Origin: Chaetomium olivaceum
Taxonomy: Eukaryota > Ascomycota > Sordariomycetes > Sordariales > Chaetomiaceae
Length of the DNA: 64,000 bases
Assembly (NCBI GenBank): GCA_039881045.1
Contig: JAYWVB010000078.1
Location: 1 to 64,000, forward strand
Direction: 5' to 3'
The position numbers were made by a program, and so were the translations under genes. The notes beneath the pieces were generated by a model that saw only the letters and a program-made list of their open reading frames with translations, was not told where the DNA came from and made no database searches. Position 1 is the first letter of the stretch; every line of letters begins with the position of its first letter. Below are positions 45,910 through 57,533 of the stretch, one piece after another.

Positions 45910-46716
45910 ATGTTCTCCAAAGCCACCGCCGCCTTCGCCGCTGTTCTGGCTCTGCCCTTTGCGGCGACGGCACTCAGTATCCCTGCTCAATTGCAGCTCG
46001 CGGACACGTATGTGGAGTTAGACATACCCCTATTTGTCCCACATCTAACACTGTGCCATATCTAGTGCCGTCGACAGATATCAGATCCTCCCCAAGAATG
46101 AGGACTTCGTCTTCGACTTTAACACAGCCGTTTTCCCCATGGCCAACCGCAAGACCTTTCCCGCTCTTGTAGGGACCGACATTGCGCTAGCCATAACGGC
46201 AATTGAAGGTAAGTGCCCATGCAGCCCCCTAGAAAACAAGTCGAACCCCGAAAACACCATGAGTTACCAGGCACCAAGCAACTAACCCTCGCCCAAAAAC
46301 CAGGCTGCAGCATGGCCTCCCTCCACATCCACCCGCGCTCTGCCGAGATCTTCGTCGTGCTCGCCGGCCGCGTCATCACGCAAATGATTCCGGAGGGCGG
46401 CGTACTTGACGCCGACGGCAAGCCGCGCCTGATCCGCACCGAGCTCACCGCCAACCAGACCACCATCTTCCCGCAGGGCTCCTTCCACGCCCAGATGAAC
46501 CCGGAGTGCACCCCCGCGCTTGCGGTGGCTGCGTTTGCGTCGGATGACCCGGGTGCTGCGCTGGTGGTCCCGCAGGCCTTTGAGCAGTCGGATGACTTTG
46601 TGGTTAACTCGTTCGGGGGCGCGCTTTCGGCGGAGGATCTGGCTAAGTTCAGGGCTGCGGTTCCGCAGGGGCCGTTTTTTGATGTCGAGTCGTGCCGTAA
46701 GAGGTGTGGGTTGTAA
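45910..46716 (+). CDS. Secreted single-domain cupin (germin/spherulin-like)
   Basis: Exons 45910-46007, 46066-46208 and 46304-46716; 217 residues. A signal peptide (MFSKATAAFAAVLALPFAAT) precedes one cupin barrel. Motif 1 is SLHIHPRSAEIFVVLAGRV, giving two His and one Glu metal ligands, and motif 2 is TIFPQGSFHAQMN, giving the third His. Such proteins bind Mn or another metal and include oxalate oxidases and structural germins; activity cannot be told from sequence. The C-terminus has SFGGALSAEDLAKFRAAVPQ and ends in SCRKRCGL. All sites are intact. Confidence 0.9.
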
Positions 46717-47557
46717 GAAGGGGTCGGTGGTGTGTTGGTACTAACGGGGGGTGGAAGGGTGGTAGAGCATCGTTGTTTCTTTTCTCCCGGTCACTGAGTC
46801 TGATATGGCGAGTGAATTTTTTATGTTTCATTTTAGAATAAATTTTGATAGAGAGGACGACGCCTAGGATAACTTAGGCTTAAACTTGCTAAATGACAAC
46901 TTGAAAGGGTTTGCATCAAGAGGAACGGCCCACGGATATTTCCAACTACCTCCCATCGCACTCCTTACGCTCGTCCTTCCGAACTTCTTCCTCTCTCCCC
47001 TCCGACCCCGCCATTGGCCTTCCAATGGTAAGTTCCAGGTTGGTAACGTTTGGCTCATCATGAGCTTGGGAGTGTTCCCATAAGGGTGTGGTCTGAAACG
47101 GCACTTACCAGCAAAGCCAAGCTAACTCAGCGACGCCGCTCAGCGATATGACGAAATATCGTAGTGTACATACCTGTAGCTTTTCCAAATCAAAACTCAA
47201 GCAATCAAGGTAAATCCCCAAAACCAGGTTTGGGAAGGATAAAGTAACGCGGTGTGGCAAAGGATTACAGGTTAAGGCGAGAAAGCCCTGTTACGGCCGC
47301 CGAACTCGGCTGGCGCGTAACTATCGCCATTTTCGGCGCCCGCGACAGTGGGCGGCAGGTCACGACAAGGTACTGTACCTTACTCGGTACTGTAATGACG
47401 AACCGGCCCCCACCTCATTCCCCCTTGGAATCCGAAAGCGAGGCTCTTTCCAAGCTTCCGTCACCCAAAAGGACCACGGCAACAAGCTCACCCATCGGCC
47501 GTCCTTTTAGACGAAGCAGCGCTGTGTTTCTCCCAAGCAGTCTGAGCAAGTCCCAAA
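46717..47557. other. Intergenic
   Basis: 841 bases; no gene, RNA or repeat recognised. Confidence 0.4.
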
Positions 47558-48214
47558 ATGTACTCACTCTGGCAAACCCTTCAATCACTCACCCAAACAA
47601 TATACGTAGCCGCAACCGGCCACTCAAACCGCCAAAGGCTCCACCTCTTAGTCACCGGTCGTAGCAACGCGGGCAAGACAACGCTGCTACACTGCCTACG
47701 CAATCCGGACCCTAGCTTAGTTTCCACTTCAGGAACCGATATCTATCTCGATACCAGCGACGGCTACCGTCTTAGGATAGACGCGGTCGAGTTCGGAGGC
47801 TTCAGCTACCGCGACCACCCCGGTGGCATCCGCCAGTTGCAGCGCGACTATCTTGCCGCTGGCGACGTTGATGGAGTAGTGTTTGTCGTGGACGCTGCGG
47901 ACTATGAAGATGGGCTGAAAGAGGCGAAAGGGGAGTTCAGGGAGCTTCTTCAGGTACTTGGTGAGATAGAAGGGCGAGTCTGTGCTGAGAAGCTGATGCC
48001 TGTTCTGGTGCTTGGTAACAAGATTGATAAACCTGGTGCGGTTGCGGAGGAGGAGTTGAGAGACTTGCTGGGGGGCTTTTCGAGTCCTGTAAGTGTAGGG
48101 GATGAGATAAGCCGATGGAGAGAAGCCTCACGGCCGGTTAAGGTGTTTATGTGCTCGTTGGTGACGGGGCAGGGGTATAAGGAAGGGTTTGTGTGGCTGG
48201 CGAATAACGCTTGA
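47558..48214 (+). CDS. SAR1-like small GTPase with degenerate switch regions
   Basis: An intronless frame of 218 residues. It keeps the P-loop (GRSNAGKTTLLHCL), the SAR1-type NKIDKPGAVAEEELRDL and the end VFMCSLVTGQGYKEGFVWL, which place it near SAR1, the COPII-coat GTPase. It differs in the switches. The position of the SAR1 switch I reads STSGTDIYLD, and switch II reads FSYRDHPGGIRQLQRDY where SAR1 has DLGGHxQARRLWRDY, so the catalytic His and the DxxG order are lost. The N-terminus (MYSLWQTLQSLTQTIY) is a different amphipathic helix. It may be a second, GTPase-impaired paralogue. A retrocopy origin is possible given the lack of introns. Confidence 0.8.
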   Translation: MYSLWQTLQSLTQTIYVAATGHSNRQRLHLLVTGRSNAGKTTLLHCLRNPDPSLVSTSGTDIYLDTSDGYRLRIDAVEFGGFSYRDHPGGIRQLQRDYLAAGDVDGVVFVVDAADYEDGLKEAKGEFRELLQVLGEIEGRVCAEKLMPVLVLGNKIDKPGAVAEEELRDLLGGFSSPVSVGDEISRWREASRPVKVFMCSLVTGQGYKEGFVWLANNA

Positions 48215-48401
48215 GCGACCGCCGATGTTTTTGAGCACGAGTGGGTAAGTGTACAAAGGTAATTAAGTAGTTAGATATCCCCAGGACTGTCTCTGTTCTC
48301 TACTGTAAATACTTTGCTTGGGAAAATACCTGCCTACAAAACATCCAACACTTGCTCCTCGCAACGACCCCCACCCTCCACGCGTGAACATCGCTAACAA
48401 C

Positions 48402-49209
48402 ATGAAGCCACTCGCCATATTGCCACTCTACTTTGGACAGCAGCCTCGGCGACTGCTACCGACGACATTGTCCAGCGAGCATCACGGACACCGACTCCGG
48501 TCGGGTAGTCGTCCAGACGCAGGACTCCACCATGATCCCGTTCGTTCTTCCCATCCCCGGAACCCTGGAAAAGGCCGGAGGCAATGTCACCGTCACCGTT
48601 AACTCCAACGGCATCCTCGGCATCCGTACCGCCCCCAAGGCCCGTTCCTGGACATTCAGTCCACATAACCCGCCATCCCAAGTCCACAAGCAGCGGCAGC
48701 AGCAGCGGCAGCACAAGGAGCTGCGTCGGGACCTATGTACATGACCTCGTCATGATCGGCAAGCAAACCACTGGCACCACAGGCGTGACCTTCCCACTGT
48801 CCTTCCCATCCCCGACACCCCCAACCCCACAAAGGGTAACGCCACCATTGGGGTGCAGCTCGACGGGAAGCTGCACCTTGAGGCCAAGTTGAAGGCCACC
48901 GTCGGGGATGGCAAACGGCGGCGTAGCACAAACTCTAGGGACAAAGTCGCCATCACTGTGGAGGGTTTAGGGGCTATGATCGAGGTGAGCTGTGGTTCGA
49001 AGGGGGAGATGTGCATGCTGCCCGATGTGGAGATTGATATCAAGCCGGTGAGTTTCCCATACTATCATTATTATGCCTCTATTCTTTTCCAGATGGCTTG
49101 TTCAATGTGGTGCCGGTACTTAAGTTCGGCGTGGTGTTGACATGTAAAACAGATTGATTTTGTCATCATCAACGCGGCGAGTAAGACGGCTGTCGATAAT
49201 CTTGTTTGA
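48402..49209 (+). pseudogene. Hypothetical gene with broken frame and CAG-repeat break point
   Basis: Coding-like sequence spreads over two or three frames. It starts MKPLAILPLYF at 48402 in one frame, then SITDTDSGRVVVQTQDSTMI and FVLPIPGTLEKAGGNVTVTV in another, breaks in a CAGCAGCGGCAG tract near 48690-48715, continues RSCVGTYVHDLVMIGKQTTG, and resumes IGVQLDGKLHLEAKLKATVG. A plausible GT-AG intron (49048-49152) leads to a last exon IDFVIINAASKTAVDNLV. Two halves, around VTVTVNSNG and IGVQLDGK, look like diverged copies of one module. Function unknown; it may be a decayed gene or one hit by indel errors. Confidence 0.4.
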
Positions 49210-51559
49210 TGCCCACATTCTGCTTCAACCGTTTGAGCTGGGGAATTGCACCCGTTGGGGAGGATCATGACTGTTGAAATAGAGCAGCGGAGGCTGAGTC
49301 TGAGAATACCTTACTCAGGGGTTCTAATCCTGGCAAGTTGAGGTAAAAAGTAACCTTCACAGAACAGCTCGCCCATACTATTTCGTCCTTTTTTATGATG
49401 GAGTATGTTGCCGGTGTATCTCCCTAATTCCAATATGGTTGATTTGAATTACCGAGGATTGCCCCGGCTGGAGACAAGCTATTTCGCAGCCTTGCCTCTA
49501 TTGTATAGCTTAATAGAACTTCTCTTCCATCCATCATACTATATTATGCAACGCAAAGCGTATGGGCCATGCCCTTATGTTCTTTCTCGAGGGATAACAC
49601 GGTGGATATGTCAAGGAGAGGCGCCCAGAGTTACTCTACACCACTACTCAATCTCCGATTCCTTAAACCACGTCCGTGCCTTACATATTGTGCCTACTGG
49701 GCCCGAATGAGGAAGTCCCTTATCCAGGTAACAATTCTGCCCTACGCCCATTTAAAAGGTGCCAAATGTTTCATTACTCTATACTTTAGCTAGTGTCCTG
49801 GACCTTCCTCGATATGCCGTGCAAGTGACACAACCAACCGCGATCACCGAGCTCATGGTATATCTGACTTTCAGAGCCCGCGTTGCTTGGAACTTCCAGC
49901 ATCTTCTAGGCATCAAAGAAAATAATCTGCAGATGGTACAATGAGCGTGATACGAAGCCCATCGGAGATGTTCTTGTTGTTGATGGCGGGGTTAACGATG
50001 GTGTCGCATCGGGCAAGGAGAATGGCATGGCAGGGAGTGTGGTTCCGTTTGAACTTTGTTTCTCGGAGGCTGTGCAGATTCTCGGCTTTGACTGCCGTGA
50101 GCTGGTGCCTGGTCGTCATCAACTAGAATGATGGGTGATTGCGTGCTCGACTGCCATGATAATAAACAAAGTGCCCTGGCCGAGGTTGTACCAATACATT
50201 GTTGGCTGCACAGATACGAGTAGTTTTAGGTGGCTCGTTTTTGGCGCCACCTCTCACATCATGGTCAAATTGTTTTCGATGGAATCTGCTGCAATCACGT
50301 TGCTCCATCAACTGGCTCTCGGGAAACCCAGCACAGGGCAACTGGGTTTCAGGGTCGGGAACCAACTGGATTGGTTGCGCTCCCACGCCCCTGCCAACTT
50401 CGAATCGCAAAGAGCCCCACCATTCCGTGTCGCATCAGATGGCACGGCTGCCGACTTGTCAGCTCGATCCCGGATTCCTCGCTGCTCCAAGAGGCGCTTG
50501 CGAGGTTCCGTACCAAAAATATATCAACAGACCTACCTAGACTCGCTCGCACTTGTGAGCTCCTTCAATTTTCTTTTGCCTTCGAAAATCATTGTTTGCA
50601 TTACTTCTACCCTACTCGCAACCCTGTTCCAGTCGATCAACAAGCGCACCTAAAAAACTGCCAGACTGGAGGTCTGTAAGCGCCTGCAGCAACACTGCGG
50701 AACCAACCTGGAATTTTGCACGGCGCAGGTTTTCCATGCGCAACACCCGTCTATGACGTCCTTAGCAGAGATTCGGCCAAGAGAAGAAAACATCCCACGT
50801 CGTTCGAAAACAGTGTCGCCAACCTCCTCCACCTAAGGTAAGCCATTGGCGAAAAGTCGCAACAGAGTGCTGCCCCTCCACCCCTCATCATCAGCCACCC
50901 CCAGGCCAGCCAGGTTAGCGGCCCCAGCAATCAGCCCAGGCCCGCTACCCGAGACCTCGTCGCATCGACAATCATACAGACTCGCAACCCAGCGAATTCG
51001 ATCAATCCACAAGTCGCGACAGCAGATCCACGATCGCCCCCTTTCTGAGAGCTGGAGAGTTTCCCCCCTGGGCCCGACACTTCCACAACACCCGAGTTTG
51101 GGAATGGGTAAGACGCCCTGTGAGGCTTGCGCTCTTGTATCTTGAGACATCCGCAGGCGAGCAACTCCTCTCGCATCACTGTTGGATCAGGGCTGGCCTC
51201 GCGCCGCTGGCCAGTCCGGGTGGAAGCGCAAAGCAAGCATCGCGCCGCAACTTGGCCACCGAGCGAGCTTTGCCTTTGCCGGCAACCCGTTCCTTCGGCA
51301 TCGAATCAAGTCCAGTGGCATATTAACCTGCCATGAGCCGACTTCCTGGGCATCAAAAACGCTAACTGAGCTGTGTGTGTTCTCGGGACAGGCCCTGACT
51401 TTTTCTTCGTTTTCTTCGTCGAGAACGCCCCGCCATCCGGTCCTGCCCTTCCCCACCGACCCCATCGACATCGCAATCGACAGGACGGCCACGCGCGCCC
51501 AAGCTCCGTCACCCGACCCTGTTTTGTGAGCTGAGCTGTCGATTTCTCCTTCGCGCACA
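49210..51559. other. Long intergenic region upstream of the SRPK gene
   Basis: 2.35 kb. Frames up to 172 codons overlap in all directions and lack family sequence. The final 700 bases are C-rich with CT tracts and may be promoter and 5' leader of the kinase. Confidence 0.4.
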
Positions 51560-54265
51560 ATGAACGGATCGCAACACGCGAACGACACGTTGGCGCAAAA
51601 GTCGCCGGAAGGCGCATCAACTCCGGCTGCGGCTGCCAACGGAAACTCGGCAATAAATAAAAAGAGGAAGAAGGACGGCTTGAAGCCTATCATCACCACA
51701 GAAGGTCCTGGGTACGTGCATCTGCGCTTTCTGCCCTGTTGCAAGGATCGATTGATGCCTGCTTTTCCTGCCCCCGTTTTCTAGAAGGTCGATTACCCGC
51801 TCGAGTCCCGCGTGTCTGGGTTCACCGGATCAGGTTCCCGTTCCTTCAACCTGGCGGACACACATTGCGCAGCGCGTGCCGTCCCTCAGCGAAGGTGGCG
51901 GGGTGCGACAGGCGGGCCATGGGACCCACGAATCCGCGAACCCATGGAGGGGGAAAAGCCCACTACCTCCGTACCCATGCGCTCACGCTGCGACATCACA
52001 CAGCGCAGGCGCATGGGTATGGAGAATCCCCCAGCTCCAAAGGGCAAAAGGGGGGAAAGCAGCCTGCAGATATTTTGGGCTTGTGTCCTGTGGCTCAAGT
52101 GAGCCTGGGCGCTTTTCACCTTGCACTACCACTACCCCCCGAATCCTCCCCTCTCCTTACCGCTTCCCGACTCCTCCCGCAACCAGGGGGCCAAGATACA
52201 TCGAACCCGTCGCTGCGACGTACGAACCGGCCAAACAAACCAAACCACCAACTCCCCGTTTGTTTATTGACCCCCACTGCGATTGTGCAGCCAACATCAC
52301 GAGATGAAGACGATGTTGAAGTCAAGGTCTCCGCTTTTGCATGTTTTGAAGCCGAGTTGTGCATCCCACCACACTTCCTTCTTGTGGTTTCGGGCCGCCG
52401 AAAGTTCGGCACCGTGCGCAAAGGCGCAGCCCGACCCAAACCCCGCCACCCGCTTGCCCCCATGACACAAGTCAAGTCGTCCGGACATCGGGTGTCTGCC
52501 TCCTCAGATTTGGACTTGCTGCAATGTCCTGGTTAGACAAACTGCTTACACGTCGATTCCGATAGGGCCGCCCACCTCGCATCAGCCATGACACATTCGC
52601 CGACCTCGCCGTCCTCACCAGAGGATGCCGCGGAGAACACCGCGGATGAGGAGGATTCTGAGGACTACTGCAAGGGCGGTTACCACCCGGTAACCATCGG
52701 GGAGAAGTTCAAGGACGGGAAGTACACAGTCGTGCGGAAGCTGGGATGGGGCCACTTCTCTACGGTTTGGCTCTCAAGAGACAACACTTCTGGGAAACAT
52801 GTCGCCCTTAAGGTCGTACGGTCGGCCGCCCATTACACCGAAACCGCCATCGACGAGATCAAGCTCCTCAACAAGATCGTCCAAGCCAACCCGAACCACC
52901 CTGGCCGGAAACACGTCGTCAGTTTGTTGGATTCATTTGAGCATAAGGGCCCGAATGGCACCCACGTCTGCATGGTGTTCGAGGTTCTGGGGGAAAACCT
53001 GTTGGGCTTGATCAAGAAGTGGAATCACAGAGGTATCCCGATGGCGCTCGTCAAACAGATCACAAAGCAGGTTCTCCTGGGGTTGGATTATCTGCACCGG
53101 GAATGCGGCATCATTCACACCGATTTGAAGCCAGAGAACGTGCTCATTGAGATCGGCGACGTCGAGCAGATCGTGAAGAGGGTGGTAAAGAGCGAGCCAA
53201 ACGACAAGGAGAATAATAGAAACGGTCGCCGGAGGCGGAGGACCCTCATCACAGGCAGCCAGCCGTTGCCGTCACCCTTAAACGCGAGCTTCAACGCCAA
53301 CTCGCTGTTTCCGTCTCCTGGCTCGCACAGCCTGGGGCAAATGCTGCACGACGGTAAGTCGGGGTTTTTGTTGTTATTGTTGGGTTTTACTAACTGGATT
53401 CGTAGCAGGCAACAAGTCAAAAGAGCCATCGCCGAAACCGGACACGGGAAATCCAGAAGAGAACCAGAAGCAGAGGGAAAAGACGGCCGACATCTTGACG
53501 AGGGAAGTGTCGGGGATCTCGCTGGACAAGGCCACAACGCCTTCTTCCACTACAGGCGAGAAACGCAAGGCCGACGACATGCAAGCCTGTGACATTATCA
53601 GCGTCAAGATTGCCGACCTCGGTAATGCTTGCTGGGTCAACCACCACTTCACTAACGACATCCAAACACGCCAATACCGCTCGCCCGAGGTCATCCTCGG
53701 CGCGAAGTGGGGGGCGAGCACCGATGTTTGGAGTATGGCAGCTATGGTATGCCTCCTTCCCTCGAGTCCCGCTTACTCCATTCTCCCATATCCCGTCCCC
53801 GCTGACTAACCCCCCTCTTTACAGGTCTTCGAACTGATCACGGGCGATTATCTGTTCGATCCGCAGTCGGGTACCAAGTACGGCAAGGACGACGACCACA
53901 TTGCGCAGATTATCGAGCTCATGGGGCCCTTCCCCAAATCGCTCTGCCTGTCGGGCAAGTGGTCGCAGGAGATCTTCAACCGCAAGGGCGAGCTGCGCAA
54001 CATCCACCGCCTGCGCCACTGGGCGCTGCCCGACGTCCTGAGGGAGAAGTACCACTTCAAGGACGACGAGCCGCGCCGCATCGCCGACTTCCTCACCCCC
54101 ATGCTCGAGCTCATGCCGGAGAAGCGCGCTAATGCGGGCGGCATGGCCGGGCATGCCTGGCTGGAGGAGACGCCGGGTATGAAGGGCATCAAGATCGATA
54201 AGGTTGAGGTCGGTAGTCGTGGTGAGGGTATAGAAGGCTGGGCGTGCGAGGTGCGGAAGCGTTAG
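51560..54265 (+). CDS. SR-protein-specific kinase (SRPK/Sky1/Dsk1 family)
   Basis: Phosphorylates Arg/Ser-rich splicing factors and controls their nuclear import. Exons: 51560-51711, 52566-53353, 53409-53746 and 53825-54265; 572 residues. Kinase motifs: KLGWGHFSTVWL (about residue 109), VALKVVRSAAHYTETAIDEI, IIHTDLKPENVLIEI, a spacer of about 130 residues with basic runs, then KIADLGNACWVNHHFTNDIQ (DLG in place of DFG, normal for SRPK), TRQYRSPEVILGAKWG and FPKSLCLSGKWSQEIFN. The bipartite kinase core split by a spacer is the SRPK hallmark. Intron 1 is 854 bases, very long for this genome. A second in-frame ATG at 52588 just after it could start a shorter isoform from an internal promoter. 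Confidence 0.93.
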
Positions 54266-55587
54266 AGTGGGTGTGTTCTGGTGTGGAGGAGAGAGAGGGG
54301 GGGGGGGAGGGTTCTACCCGTCCGTGATGTCAGCCTACCGCTCTCTGTCTTCTTGGCTTGTCTGATCTGGTCTGGTCTGGTCTGGTCTAGTTTGGTCTGG
54401 TCTGGTCCAGCGGTTGGTTAGCGGGTTGAGACGCGTCATTGTAACGAGCGGCCTAGCCTGGGGGCTTTCTCTGGGTTGCGTTCATTATTATGTTCGTTAC
54501 TTCTTGACCTTCGGACCACGACTTTGGGTGGTGGCGATGGCGGCAGAGTGGATAGGCGGAAGGGGGAAGGGGCGGACGAGGAGGGGGAAGCCTGGGTTTG
54601 TCGTTTTTTCTTCCCTTCAACAACAACAGCAAAGTGTCTCTGTGTGCTAAGGGTTATAAGCCTGCCCGTGCGCACAGTCTATGCAACGAATCTTCCATGT
54701 CTGTCGGTTCATTTTAGCACAAGACTTCTTGGTTTTATTTGCCTTTTTCTTTTTCGTCTTGCGCCGTCGTCCTTTTATCCCATCGTTTAAACACAAACAC
54801 TTGGATGCCTGTTTTCTTTTTGGATGGGGCTTCTCTTTTTCTTCCCTTTGCAATGCTCAAAAAGATTTGTTCGCGGTTCATATTACCTACCTTAGATGAT
54901 GTCTACATGATGACGACCGGTCCCTCTGTATCTTAAACTAGCGGGTGGCTTGTGAAAGCCGCTGATGTCCTTTTCCCATCATCACGGCTGCTGTGTTGTG
55001 GGAGTTCTTTCCTTTTCGGCTTTGGGGTCATGAATATATGGATAGATTATTTTCTCTTGCATCTCTTGGTAATGATATTGTTATTGTGCAACTCGATCGT
55101 GTCACCCGCTCCCATTTGTGGTGTTGTATTGTGCCGACATGCACGTTGTGTTGCCGTGGCACGGCATACTGGCCTTGCTATTCGTGTCGACTGCTATGGT
55201 GTGCTTCCATGCGGGGCGCGTTGTCAGCGGTTGCGCGGATGGCCTTGGAGATGGGGGCGACATCGGTATGGAGCCTACTACCAATTGACACCTCGCTGGA
55301 GCGATCGCTCATTCACTCAACAACTCAGGGGCGCATGGTTGGAGTTGCAGAGCCTCCTTCTCAAGGAGGGCAACGGAATATGTTCTAATTACTACAGCAG
55401 CTCCAAGACTCCTCCTTGCCTGAAATCCCGCGCCGTGTTTCCTTCCATAGCGACGCATACGCTAGTCATAGAAAAAGAAGCCAAACCCGAGTCCAATTTG
55501 GGTAAAAAGGGACGCTCCAGATCCCGCATCTGCCCTTCGACATGCCACCCATGCTGCTTAACCGCGATCGGCCCTCTCCTTACCCAA
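54266..55587. other. Intergenic between convergent SRPK and IWS1
   Basis: 1.3 kb including both 3' regions and the repeat at 54361-54408. The 361-codon plus-strand frame that crosses it is largely antisense of IWS1. Confidence 0.45.
54361..54408. repeat. TCTGG pentanucleotide microsatellite
   Basis: About nine imperfect TCTGG units in the 3' flank of the kinase gene. Confidence 0.85.
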
Positions 55588-56976
55588 CTAGCGCCGGCCA
55601 CCCTTCCCCTTCTGCGTCATCTTGCGGAACGCCTCCAGACCAGCAGCACCAACGGGGCGGAATTCGGCCGGACCTCGCGACGCATCGAACGTGCTGCGCG
55701 GGGCGATGGTGTAGCTGGCGGGGAGACCGGCCGGCTGGGCGCGATTGGTGTTCTTGATCTCCGGCGCGAGCATGCGCTCGCGCTCCAGCTCGAAGCGCGT
55801 CTTTCCGCCCGCCGGTCGTTGGGTGAGCGTCATTTGCGAGCCGGAAGCGGCGGCTCCTTGGCGCTGGGCGAGTTTCGCGGCACTGTTATTGGGTTAGTTG
55901 GAAAACTAAAACGGTTACGAGGAAAACATACGCAAAGTCAAAGTCACGAGTCTCGATCTGCCGCTTCTTGTAGTCATCTGTCCGCTTCAAGACCGGCCGG
56001 CTCCATTCACCGACCAGCCGCTCTGCTATCCGCTTGATACTGGCCTCGGGGCGCTTGCTGCGCGTGTAAAAGTAAACCACCTTGCCGATGCCGCTGCTCA
56101 GGAGCACCTCATTATTGATAGGCAACCCCGCGAGTGCATTGAATATGTCCCGTTGGATGTTGTATGCCGGCAAACTGCCGTCATTGAGCGGCTCCAAGAA
56201 GTATTTGACGGATTGCAACAAGTTGGTTTCCGGGTCGAGGACAGAATCTTGTACGGCGGTTCGGTTGAGCAGGGCTGTGACTTGTGGTAGGAGCCTTAGT
56301 TTGTTTGTAGCAGCCATGCCTTTTTCGCGCGCTTCGTTGTCCGCCACGCAGGCTTTCTCCATCGCCACCTTCAGATGCGCAATCTGATCGTCGACCGCGT
56401 CTTCGAGATCCTGAATATTGTTAGTCAAAAGTAATACCGTGGAAGCGCAATTCTGGCGGCACATACGATATCGTCCTTCTTGCGCCTCCGCTTCGAGGGG
56501 TTCTTCAAAGCGTTGTCCATGGCTCGGTGCAATGCCCGACGGCGCCGTTCCTCTGGTGTGAGGTTCTCCTCGTTTTCTTGCTCTTCTTCCGGCGCTTCCT
56601 TCGTTGTAGCCCGTCGCTCGCCCGTGGCGCGTGCTTTCCGTGGCCGGCGCTCACTGGTTTCTGCATCGCCAACTTCGTCGTCTGTTGCACGCGACCTCTT
56701 TTTTGGCCTGCGTCCTTCCTTCGGCTTCTTCGATGCTTCGCCATCCGCCCGTTTCCGCTTTGCGGCCTTCAAGGTCATTGCGACATTCTCGTCAATCTCA
56801 ACGGGCCTCTCTTCGAGGGTGGGATCGTAATCCTCAAATTGGTCTTCGTCGATTTCGGAGAGCAGATCAGAATCCTTATCAGAAGCATTGCCGTCATCGT
56901 CATCTCGGCGCTCATCATGGTGAGCCGGCTCGGCCAATCCAGCCCGCGAGCCAGCTGGGGAGTCGGCGTCGGACAT
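55588..56976 (-). CDS. IWS1: Transcription elongation factor IWS1/SPN1
   Basis: Works with Spt6 and RNA polymerase II in elongation, mRNA export and chromatin maintenance. 427 residues in three exons: 56467-56976, 55932-56410 and 55588-55882. The N-terminus is acidic then basic (LLSEIDEDQFEDYDPTLEER; KKPKEGRRPKKRSR). The TFIIS N-terminal-type helical domain contains LLQSVKYFLEPLNDGSLPAY, NIQRDIFNALAGLPINNEVL and GKVVYFYTRSKRPEASIKRI. The conserved tail is RPAGGKTRFELERERML. The start at 56976 is the ATG of MSDADSPAGS; the longer frame upstream is hydrophobic leader sequence and is not used. Introns are 56 and 49 bases, both GT-AG. It diverges from BRL1. Confidence 0.93.
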
Positions 56977-57533
56977 GGTCGTTTGTCGTCGCGACTTGTT
57001 CGAGTTGATTGATCCTGTGGCAATAAAAGGGGCGGTTGATAAAAGGAGGGTCACCGGGGAAGAAAAAAAACAAGCCGGGCGTTGGTCACTAAGAGCAAGT
57101 AGTGACACTCTTCTCGATGGTCGCGTTTGAACTGGATAGATGAAAGTTCCTTTCGAGTTGAAAATCGAGAACGCCTTGTTGCTGCCTTTCTTTCAGAACT
57201 CTGATGCTACACATGGCGAATGGTCTGTGCATCGATCCTCAGCCGCAGATTCCCCGGCGCAAGCTCGAAAGAACAAAGAGAAGCGGACAGGGGTCTTCGG
57301 AGTGTCGCGCACCACAGCGAAAGTGGGGCCCTTTCATTCCCAGAAATCTGCCGGCGTGTTTACTTTAGACGTGGTTGCCACCAACGACGCAGCTTGTCGG
57401 ACCTTCCGCTGCTGCATTGCGAAAAAGGGAGAAAACGCGGTGGAACCCCGCGCCATCGAAGCCCAGCTGCACCTCAACTGCTTCCCCTGACCAGCGATAG
57501 ATAACCATCTCGGGTACTTTGCTAAACTCCGCC

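Noticed and set aside
49300..49345. GGTTCTAATCC, which fits the tRNA B-box pattern
   Set aside because: No A box or stems at the right distance upstream.
54952..56037. 361-codon plus-strand frame
   Set aside because: Its second half is antisense of the conserved IWS1 gene and its first half is low-information intergenic sequence.
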